Below, in pieces: positions 1 to 5,530 of a stretch of DNA of 7,742 nt. The position numbers and the translations under genes were made by a program. The notes beneath the pieces were generated by a model, which saw nothing but the letters and a program-made list of their open reading frames with translations, made no database searches and was not told the DNA's origin. Origin of the DNA: Candidatus Sabulitectum sp. GTDB lineage: Bacteria; Fermentibacterota; Fermentibacteria; Fermentibacterales; JCC-6. The DNA lies in contig JAOZRM010000152.1 in NCBI GenBank assembly GCA_029940175.1, positions 1 through 7,742 on the forward strand. Direction: 5' to 3'. Within the stretch, counting starts at the first letter, position 1. The number at the start of each line of letters is the position of its first letter.

Positions 1-2
1 TA

Positions 3-230
3 AGCAGATGGACCTGGAGGATGGCGGGGGGAAGAATTGGTTCTGTCAGAGGGGAGTCCGTTCTGGAATGGCGCCCAGGAGGCTACAGCTGGGTAGCCCT
101 GCCAATTCTAACTGAAGAGGGGGCCAGTATAGGCCGTAAGGAATCACTTTGTCTGGGTGGTACACTTACGCTGGCCATCGGGCTGGTGGGTATTATTGCC
201 GTCTGGTACGCCAAGAGAAGATACGGCTGA
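3..230 (+). CDS. C-terminal fragment of a membrane-anchored protein (partial, 5' end outside window)
   Basis: The frame is open from the window edge to a TGA at 228-230, about 75 residues. An internal ATG at 21 has GGAGG immediately against it, which is too close for a normal ribosome-binding site, so the gene more likely begins upstream. The first two thirds are polar with several Gly, Arg and Trp residues. The end is a hydrophobic stretch of about 20 residues (LGGTLTLAIGLVGIIAVWYA) followed by KRR and two more residues. That pattern is a C-terminal single-pass anchor with a short positively charged cytoplasmic tail; it also resembles C-terminal sorting tails, but no sorting motif is recognisable in front of the helix. 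It converges on the minus-strand gene ending at 277, leaving 46 bp with no convincing terminator. I do not recognise a family. The neighbouring plus-strand frames stop repeatedly, which favours this one, but the fragment is short and could be a chance reading frame. Confidence 0.42.
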   Translation, partial: SRWTWRMAGGRIGSVRGESVLEWRPGGYSWVALPILTEEGASIGRKESLCLGGTLTLAIGLVGIIAVWYAKRRYG

Positions 231-276
231 TCCACGTCAGTTTTGTTCAGGGAATCAGCAAGCGGTTTGGGAAAAT

Positions 277-543
277 TTACTCGAAGCGATCCCATTCGCT
301 GGAAAAATCAAGAACCTCAATAGGCCCTTCCCTATCCTGCTCTCCCACGCTCATTGCCTTATCAAGGAACTCATCAAGATCCCGCTGAAGAAACACGGAT
401 GTGGTGAGAAGTGATTGAAATTGAGAATACTCTTCTCTGTTCTGAACCGGAACGCCCTCAACTTCGCCCATGGATTCCTTCATCTTGCGCAATAGCGATG
501 AAAGTGCCATGGAAATTTCATTTGCCTGTTTGTATATGCTCAT
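277..543 (-). CDS. small helical protein of unknown function (88 aa)
   Basis: I do not recognise a family. The predicted product of 88 residues is charged and soluble, with no membrane segment, no signal peptide and no cysteine. It appears to form two amphipathic helices (about residues 2-28 and 35-68, with hydrophobic spacing such as EISMALSSLLRKM and LQRDLDEFLDKAM), split by a short Gly/Pro-containing turn. An acidic tail follows. This suggests a helical hairpin or coiled-coil adaptor. An ATG at 549 is also in frame, but the AAGGTGA at 550-556 sits directly against it; the ATG at 543 lies 6 nt away and is the better start. This ATG shares one base with the TGA stop of the upstream phosphatase-hydrolase gene (TGATG), so translation is very probably coupled. 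It is the last gene of the operon. A partner or regulator of the membrane enzyme before it is possible, but that rests only on position. Confidence 0.72.
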   Translation of the reverse strand: MSIYKQANEISMALSSLLRKMKESMGEVEGVPVQNREEYSQFQSLLTTSVFLQRDLDEFLDKAMSVGEQDREGPIEVLDFSSEWDRFE

Positions 544-1931
544 CAACATTCACCTTTTTTTCTTTTCCAAATCCTGTTCAAAGAGTTATTCAACGCTGTG
601 ACAAGATCACTCTCTGATGCATTTCTGCCTGTTGGATGGCCCTGTCCGGCAAGCACGGTTACGAAACAAACGCTACTGTCTGTATGTTCTGCCATGAGTT
701 CACCCTCTTTCGGTGGAGAGACTCCATCCCCACTACCATATATATACTCCAGCCTGCAACCCCTGTTCAAACTGGAAAGCCAGAAAACAGGTCTGAACCT
801 CTCAAGACTCCTCACTGCCCAGCCCGGCATGAGAAACTTCAGCAAAGCCACGCCTGCTCTACCGGTTCGACGTCCGGCAGCAAGAAAGAATGAGCTGTAT
901 GACCCATGAACAACAATTCCAGCTGGAAGTAGTTCCCCGGCCAGAGAGCATGCCTTAATAGCTGAAGACCCGCCCATGGAAGTACCGTAAACTGCAATAT
1001 TTTCGTATTTGTATCCTTTATCCACAGCAAATTTCAACGCTCCCAGAATGTCATGAACTTCATCTGTGCCGCCGGTTGCAAGCCTGCAAGGATGGCCATC
1101 CGTTCCCCTCATGGGAACCAGGAGGAAAGAAGACCCGTTCAGATCTCTTAATTTTTCTCCCAGTTCAGCCCGGGAAAGAAAAGATCCTCCCAGGCCGTGA
1201 GCAAAAATAATAAGTTTCTCAGACCCTTCCAGCAGATAACCTTTTACGTTGTATCCATCCAGAGATAACCAGGCTTTTTCAGCCCAGTTAACTCCGGGAG
1301 TACCTTTTACCTGATGCTGATGAAAGCGGAACATGTTTGCGAACCCGGTTATTCCCAGTCTCATGAGTCTTTTTCTCAGCAGAAGCCATACAAGAAAACC
1401 GGACAGAGAACCGATCAACCAGCCTGCAAAAACATCTGACGGGTAGTGAACTCCAAGATAAACACGGCTGAACCCCACAAGAAGAGAAAAGAGAATGGCA
1501 GGTATTCCGATAGGGGGATACACAAGGGACGAGAATACTGCCAGCCCCGCGGAGTTAGCTGCATGATTTGAGGGGAAACTTCTTCTCCCGCCGGTGCTCA
1601 ACCTGCAATCAAGCTGGGCGGCAATTGCCTCATCGCGATTCGGACGGGTTCTTTTTACATTGTGCTTCAGGAATGTCCCTGCCTGATCAGTAAGTGCTAT
1701 ACAGAGAATCAAGCCAAAAATAAACACTCTTGGGTTGATTCGAACGAAATTGTTTCCAGGATGCGGAAGCTTCCTGCCGGCAAGAAGAAGCAAAATTACT
1801 GCAACAGCAATGAATGGATACCAGTTATGCTTATCTGTGATTAAAAGCATTATTCTTGTAAGAACTGGGCTGGCCAGTTGAAGATTAATGAATTTCAGCA
1901 ACTGAAGATCGAGCTGAAAGAATGTGTTCAC
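543..1931 (-). CDS. membrane PAP2-family lipid phosphatase fused to an alpha/beta-hydrolase
   Basis: The 462-residue product has two enzymatic parts. Residues 1-192 are a PAP2 (type 2 phosphatidic acid phosphatase) domain with about six hydrophobic segments. All three signature motifs are present: K89-x6-R96-P97, PSNH at 120-123, and S155-R156-x5-H162-x3-D166. PAP2 enzymes remove phosphate from lipid phosphates such as phosphatidate or undecaprenyl diphosphate. Residues about 215-455 are an alpha/beta-hydrolase with an oxyanion HGLGG (245-249), the nucleophile elbow GTSMGG (Ser318), a probable acid Asp402 (GSGDG) and His432 (GQGHP), so both parts look catalytically intact. If the usual PAP2 topology holds, the hydrolase faces the cytoplasm while the phosphatase site faces outward. 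The substrate is unknown; an esterase, lipase or peptidase acting on the same lipid pathway is possible. The start is GTG in a GTGA overlap with the upstream stop, which implies coupling; no strong Shine-Dalgarno is present. Ordinary PAP2 proteins are about 180-250 residues, so the fusion roughly doubles the length. Assignment of both domains is firm, substrate is not. Confidence 0.92.
   Translation of the reverse strand: MNTFFQLDLQLLKFINLQLASPVLTRIMLLITDKHNWYPFIAVAVILLLLAGRKLPHPGNNFVRINPRVFIFGLILCIALTDQAGTFLKHNVKRTRPNRDEAIAAQLDCRLSTGGRRSFPSNHAANSAGLAVFSSLVYPPIGIPAILFSLLVGFSRVYLGVHYPSDVFAGWLIGSLSGFLVWLLLRKRLMRLGITGFANMFRFHQHQVKGTPGVNWAEKAWLSLDGYNVKGYLLEGSEKLIIFAHGLGGSFLSRAELGEKLRDLNGSSFLLVPMRGTDGHPCRLATGGTDEVHDILGALKFAVDKGYKYENIAVYGTSMGGSSAIKACSLAGELLPAGIVVHGSYSSFFLAAGRRTGRAGVALLKFLMPGWAVRSLERFRPVFWLSSLNRGCRLEYIYGSGDGVSPPKEGELMAEHTDSSVCFVTVLAGQGHPTGRNASESDLVTALNNSLNRIWKRKKGEC
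550..556 (-). promoter_or_regulatory. ribosome-binding site deciding the start of the 88-aa gene
   Basis: On the minus strand this reads AAGGTGA, embedded in the last Lys-Gly-Glu codons of the PAP2-hydrolase gene. It leaves 0 nt to the ATG at 549 and 6 nt to the ATG at 543. The second spacing is normal, and that ATG overlaps the upstream stop by one base, so it is preferred. Confidence 0.55.
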
Positions 1932-3025
1932 TGTATCAGTATCTCTACGCTGTGAGAGAACTCTGGTGAATCAACAGGCACTGCATACCAGAAACCGTTA
2001 GAACCAAGGTATTCTGCCTGAAAGGTAATCCCGGCTATTCCGTTGAACCAGCTTCTCATATGAGGTGGATCAAAGCCTCCAAGTGCTGTAAATCCGTCTG
2101 GCCAGGGAGAAATCACCATCCAGCCGAATGGTTTCACAAATGTGGCCAGCAAGAATCCCCTGGCACCGGGGTCACTCCAGTATCCAGGTACCACAAGAGC
2201 CGGTATCTGCCATCTTCTTAGAATTGCAGCACCCAGTGCAGCCCCGCTCATGGAATTGAACATCTCGTCCCGGATTGCCAGTTCAGAAACAGGCTTTAAC
2301 AGAACCTGTTCTGTCACCGGATCGGAATTTCCATAGAAAACAGATACAGCATCGATTATCCTGTTAACCAGACGGATCGGGTTGGGTTCACCTGCTGCCA
2401 GCACTGCAGATTTCATATAGATGGCGTCTCCGCCGACCCAGAAAACATCTGTATCCAGACATCTGTCTAGAAATGGATCCTCGCCGGGGAACGGAACCAT
2501 GGCTTCTGAGCTGCCCGAGGTATCTACTCCTACAAAACCACTGGGGATCACACTTACGGTCTGTGATAATGAAACTTCAAAAACTCCTTCAGATACACCT
2601 TCCAAAATAAGCCAGCCTTGAGATGCTTCTACTGATCCGGAAATACCTGTTACGTTGATATCCGGTGATTCAAGCGGAAACTGCCAAGGTAACTCAACTG
2701 GTATGGGTATCAATACCCTGACAGAATCACCTCTCTGGAATTCCCCGGAAAGAGAAATGGAAACCATGGAATTAAAAGGTTGCAAACTGCCTTGAGGCAA
2801 AGCAGGATACAGCACGCTCCAACCTCCATTACACAGCTCTCTGATGAGACCTGCTTTGCTCCACAAAGAGTTATCGATCCAGCTCCGGGAATCAATCATA
2901 TCCGCTGCCTGCTGGAAATCTCCGTTGTAGAAAAGCCGTTCCGCAGTTGCAAGCACGGTCTGATCACCGCTCTGTGCAGCAAAAGTACATAACAGAATAG
3001 TTGCTATCGAATTTATCATATACAT
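1928..3025 (-). CDS. exported protein with degenerate transglutaminase-like fold
   Basis: The product has 365 residues. A hydrophobic N-terminus (about residues 3-17, ending near FAAQSG) looks like a signal peptide, although its n-region has no Lys or Arg. Residues 22-68 are helical and TPR-like. Residues 85-165 are beta-rich, with a G-D-x-V-x-V-x-I-P-x-P pattern like the domain that precedes the core in many bacterial transglutaminase-like proteins. Residues about 215-325 resemble the core: a helix, MSGAALGAAILRRW running into IPALVVPGYW (274-283), then FGWMVISP (300-307) and GGFDP (317-320). Family members usually have G-x-C before the helix and HAW after it. Here Ser occupies the Cys position and the His is absent; only the Asp of FDP matches. 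The protein is therefore probably an inactive scaffold or binding protein rather than a protease or transglutaminase. The ATG at 3025 is the first in-frame start after a TGA at 3035-3037; the ATG at 3019 is an alternative. Neither has a Shine-Dalgarno. It is the first gene of the coupled three-gene operon. That it is a real gene is clear; the fold call is moderate. Confidence 0.78.
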   Translation of the reverse strand: MYMINSIATILLCTFAAQSGDQTVLATAERLFYNGDFQQAADMIDSRSWIDNSLWSKAGLIRELCNGGWSVLYPALPQGSLQPFNSMVSISLSGEFQRGDSVRVLIPIPVELPWQFPLESPDINVTGISGSVEASQGWLILEGVSEGVFEVSLSQTVSVIPSGFVGVDTSGSSEAMVPFPGEDPFLDRCLDTDVFWVGGDAIYMKSAVLAAGEPNPIRLVNRIIDAVSVFYGNSDPVTEQVLLKPVSELAIRDEMFNSMSGAALGAAILRRWQIPALVVPGYWSDPGARGFLLATFVKPFGWMVISPWPDGFTALGGFDPPHMRSWFNGIAGITFQAEYLGSNGFWYAVPVDSPEFSHSVEILIQ

Positions 3026-3125
3026 GTAAGATATTCATTTTAGAATTACAGAACCACATTCTAATCTTGTCATGGTGCTGATCTGTTGCAACTGTTATCT
3101 TTCCCGAAATCAGGAAAGAGGAGAA
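3026..3125. promoter_or_regulatory. divergent intergenic region, probable promoters for the left operon and the radical SAM gene
   Basis: This A/T-rich gap of about 100 bp separates two divergent transcription units and must supply starts for both. On the minus strand TAAAAT at 3042-3037 is a possible -10 box only 11 nt before the ATG at 3025, but no good -35 lies at 16-18 bp. On the plus strand TAGAAT at 3041-3046 is a possible -10 box, also without a clear -35. The two candidates overlap. No inverted repeat or riboswitch-like structure stands out. Confidence 0.35.
3112..3125 (+). promoter_or_regulatory. purine-rich ribosome-binding site supporting the GTG start at 3126
   Basis: AGGAAAGAGGAGAA lies immediately before the GTG. 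The GAGGAG core at 3118-3123 leaves only 2 nt to the start, which is shorter than usual, but AGGA at 3112-3115 also lies in reach. No comparable purine-rich tract precedes the ATG at 3072, so this site decides the start. Confidence 0.5.
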
Positions 3126-4628
3126 GTGAATCGCAAAGCTGTTATTACACCGCCAGTAATCACCCCTTCTGAAGTACCAGCTGGTGCATTCATGCTTGCT
3201 GGCGGCCTTGCTGCAAGAGGCATTGAAGCACCTATACATGACCTGTCTCTGGGATTCTTCAGATGGCTTTTTCTTGAGCATGCACCAGGGGAAGGATACG
3301 CCAACTGCATACCATCTCTTGATTACCTTATCTCCCCCGGAGCGGAATTCTACGATCCTCACAAACACAGAAGTGTCTGCGGTGTTCTGCAATCTGTTCT
3401 CAAATTGTACGCACGCAATTTTCCCGGCTGGCAACTTTCTCTCATGGACAGTGTTCCCCCTGGTATTGCCCATTCTACAGCAGACCTTCTCTCTATTGCA
3501 AAAAGCGGCTCATCTCCATTCACTGAGTATTTTAAGATCTGGTTGAATAAGATCAAGGGCACTTTTGATCACGGGCTGATCTCACTGGCATATCTTTCCC
3601 AACTCCCGGCAGCCGTGGAAATAGCATGGCTTCTTGAGGAAGCAGGAATTCAAGTGACTGTTGGAGGTTCACTGGCATCAGCTTTGTATGACACAGGGCA
3701 CGGAATTGAACTCCTGAAAAGCTGTTTCAGGGAGATCGCACTAGATGACGGAAGATCCATCACGGGAGAGGATCAGCCGTTTTTATCAAAGATTGAATGG
3801 CCTGTTTTCGCAGAAGACTGGAAATATTTCAGTTCAAGGCCGGTGATCCCTTTCCCTCTCACCACAGGATGTACCTGGAACAAGTGCCTTTTCTGCCCGG
3901 ACAGAGACAAGCCCTTCACAAGTATTTCCAGGATAAATTTGAAAAGATTGCTTGCAGGCGGGCCTGATAATCCCGTTGTTCACCTGATTGATTCAGCAAT
4001 ACCAGTTGATATTATTGAAGAAATGTTACCTCTCCTCAGAGAGAACACATCGGGCTTTTACGGTTTTGCGAGACCTCAGGGAAACTGGTTGAGAGAGGGT
4101 CTTCTGGAAAAAATGGCAGATTCAGGATGCCTTATGCTGCAAACCGGAGCTGAAAGTGGCAGCATCGGTATTCTTCAGCGGTTCATGAAGGGATTCTCCC
4201 CGGAAACTGCAGAAAGGGTTATTACCCGAGTATCCGATTCCGGCATGAGAAATTATGTGTACCTTCTTTTTGGTCTTCCCGGTGAAACAGAGGAAGATAG
4301 AGAGCTTACGCTTGATATGGTAAGAAGACTGAAAGGTAAGATTGATTACATGAACCTGTCTGTTTTTAATCTGCCTGAAAAATGTGAACTGACGGACAGA
4401 GCCGCCGAGTTCGGAATAGTTCCAGGCGAATACGACGGTAACGCCTCCGTTCTCCGCTTTTACCGGCCATTCCAAAGCCTTGATGGATCAGATCCAAGAA
4501 AAGAAGCCAGGGTGTTTATCCGAGATGTTTTTCGAATTGATCCTGATGTGGTGCCTGTTCTCCAATCAACGCCCAGGTGGTTTCGTGCAGGTCATATGGC
4601 ACTGATGAAGAAATTACCTTTGTTTTAA
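3126..4628 (+). CDS. radical SAM protein with C-x4-C-x2-C cluster motif
   Basis: The predicted 500-residue enzyme should bind a [4Fe-4S] cluster and cleave S-adenosylmethionine to start radical chemistry; its substrate is unknown. Residues 1-200 look like a Rossmann domain of the kind found in cobalamin-binding radical SAM proteins: a start KAVITPPVITPSEVPAG, then GLISLAYLSQ (150-159) and a helix ending in QVTVGGS (176-182). The DxHxxG motif that ligates B12 is not visible. The radical SAM core begins at TTGCTWNKCLFCP with Cys249, Cys254 and Cys257, one residue more than the standard spacing between the first two cysteines. It continues with TGAESG (340-345) and LFGLPGETEED (around 383-388), typical of the MiaB/Elp3-type core. 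The GTG at 3126 is preferred as start because GAGGAG lies just before it and homologous proteins start at this strand; an upstream in-frame ATG at 3072 would add 18 Cys-rich residues and has no Shine-Dalgarno. The gene stands alone, divergent from the left operon and overlapping the convergent DUF389 gene by 15 nt. Family is firm, function open. Confidence 0.9.
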   Translation: MNRKAVITPPVITPSEVPAGAFMLAGGLAARGIEAPIHDLSLGFFRWLFLEHAPGEGYANCIPSLDYLISPGAEFYDPHKHRSVCGVLQSVLKLYARNFPGWQLSLMDSVPPGIAHSTADLLSIAKSGSSPFTEYFKIWLNKIKGTFDHGLISLAYLSQLPAAVEIAWLLEEAGIQVTVGGSLASALYDTGHGIELLKSCFREIALDDGRSITGEDQPFLSKIEWPVFAEDWKYFSSRPVIPFPLTTGCTWNKCLFCPDRDKPFTSISRINLKRLLAGGPDNPVVHLIDSAIPVDIIEEMLPLLRENTSGFYGFARPQGNWLREGLLEKMADSGCLMLQTGAESGSIGILQRFMKGFSPETAERVITRVSDSGMRNYVYLLFGLPGETEEDRELTLDMVRRLKGKIDYMNLSVFNLPEKCELTDRAAEFGIVPGEYDGNASVLRFYRPFQSLDGSDPRKEARVFIRDVFRIDPDVVPVLQSTPRWFRAGHMALMKKLPLF

Positions 4629-5477
4629 TCTGGCAAGCTTTCGCACAATAAATACCAGAGAACCGGAAACTACAATACAACCCAGATTAAGAGCAAACAG
4701 AGATAGTCCCCCCTGCCATCCTGAATATCCTCCACCCCAGAGAAGCCCGGCTGTTACCAGTGGCGGCATAAGAGCCACTGCAACCATTACGCCGATCAAG
4801 GTTGATGATCCACCTGTGCACAGGGCAATTGCTCCTGCAGCTCCCGAGGCCAGTGCAAGCACAATATCTGAAGGACCTGCCTGGATTCTGGAAGTGATCT
4901 CGGAAAGAGCGGGATCCACCTTGAGTACCATCCCAAGCAATGCGGAAAACACAACAGCTATCACACTTCGGACTATCATTTCTCTGAATGAGACTCCAAA
5001 GAGTTTCCTCTCTCCGTGAACAAGACTCAGCGATAAACCAACACTTGGACCCAGAAGCGGTGCGATTACCATGGCTCCAATCAGTATTGTTGCACTGTTT
5101 CTGTAAAGGCCTGTTGCTGCTACAACAGCAGAAAGAAGGGTAAGTATCCATGTGGAGGATGATGGACTGGTCATTTCAACAATGTCCTGCTTCAACTCAT
5201 CATAGCTGATCATCCCCGATGAACTCTTCTCCTCTGGAATAGAAGCTTCCACTGGAAGACAGATGATCCTAACTTCATCAAGTGTATCTGCGAGAGAAGA
5301 ACTCAATCTCTCAGTAACTTTCTCGCTTTTGGTTGAATCAGTAAGAATATGAAGTTGTGAATGGGTCTCTGAGAGTTTTTCAGTCCACATGGATGTAACT
5401 TTTAGGCCGCTTATGGAAGACCTGGCCAGTTCCAGTCGTTCTGTTGGAAGAAAAACTTCAATCAATCTGCCTGCCAC
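4614..5477 (-). CDS. DUF389 (TIGR00341-type) integral membrane protein
   Basis: The 287-residue product has a soluble N-terminal region of about 75 residues with alternating strands and helices, which in this family is probably ACT-like. A linker follows, then a membrane domain with five or six hydrophobic segments (about 109-122, 129-152, 167-187, 204-220, 222-246 and 256-277). The hallmark is the Gly-rich stretch GLYRNSATILIGAMVIAPLLGP at 123-144, with a second related stretch GGSSTLIGVMVAVALMPPL at 222-240, which together look like an internal repeat. Proteins with DUF389 are widespread in bacteria and archaea, but their function is not established as far as I know; transport is a reasonable guess. 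The start is a GTG with AAGGAG 5 nt upstream, a strong match. It is probably the last gene of the birA-phoH operon, 53 nt after the phoH stop. Its 3' end overlaps the convergent radical SAM gene by 15 nt. The family call is confident; the role is unknown. Confidence 0.87.
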   Translation of the reverse strand: MAGRLIEVFLPTERLELARSSISGLKVTSMWTEKLSETHSQLHILTDSTKSEKVTERLSSSLADTLDEVRIICLPVEASIPEEKSSSGMISYDELKQDIVEMTSPSSSTWILTLLSAVVAATGLYRNSATILIGAMVIAPLLGPSVGLSLSLVHGERKLFGVSFREMIVRSVIAVVFSALLGMVLKVDPALSEITSRIQAGPSDIVLALASGAAGAIALCTGGSSTLIGVMVAVALMPPLVTAGLLWGGGYSGWQGGLSLFALNLGCIVVSGSLVFIVRKLARLKQR

Positions 5478-5482
5478 AGTAG

Positions 5483-5488
5483 CTCCTT
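5483..5488 (-). promoter_or_regulatory. ribosome-binding site for the DUF389 gene
   Basis: On the minus strand this reads AAGGAG, followed by a 5-nt spacer (CTACT) and the GTG at 5477. It is the best Shine-Dalgarno match in the window and fixes the non-ATG start. Confidence 0.75.
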
Positions 5489-5530
5489 ACTTGTCTGATA
5501 CTCTACTAGAAAGAACCGAACCAGCCCCTC

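Noticed and set aside
231..276. Possible bidirectional terminator between the two convergent genes at the left end
   Set aside because: No stable G/C-rich hairpin followed by a T-run is visible on either strand in these 46 bp.
550..571. A-rich run (A7 on the minus strand) near the end of the PAP2-hydrolase gene as a possible frameshift site
   Set aside because: A -1 slip would hit TGA within two codons, before the next gene's start, so it would not fuse the two proteins. The run simply encodes a Lys/Arg-rich tail and flanks the ribosome-binding site.
1752..1791. Imperfect inverted repeat around TGCCGGCA
   Set aside because: It is short, imperfect and inside the coding sequence between membrane segments of the PAP2 domain, without any feature of a terminator or binding site.
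3072..3125. Cys-rich N-terminal extension of the radical SAM protein from the ATG at 3072
   Set aside because: The 18 extra residues have no Shine-Dalgarno and precede the usual first strand of the domain. The purine-rich tract before the GTG at 3126 indicates translation starts there.
2964..3473. Minus-strand open frame of 169 codons opposite the radical SAM gene
   Set aside because: It overlaps the well-supported radical SAM gene and the divergent promoter region, its translation is rich in Cys, Trp, His and Arg without family motifs, and it has no ribosome-binding site.
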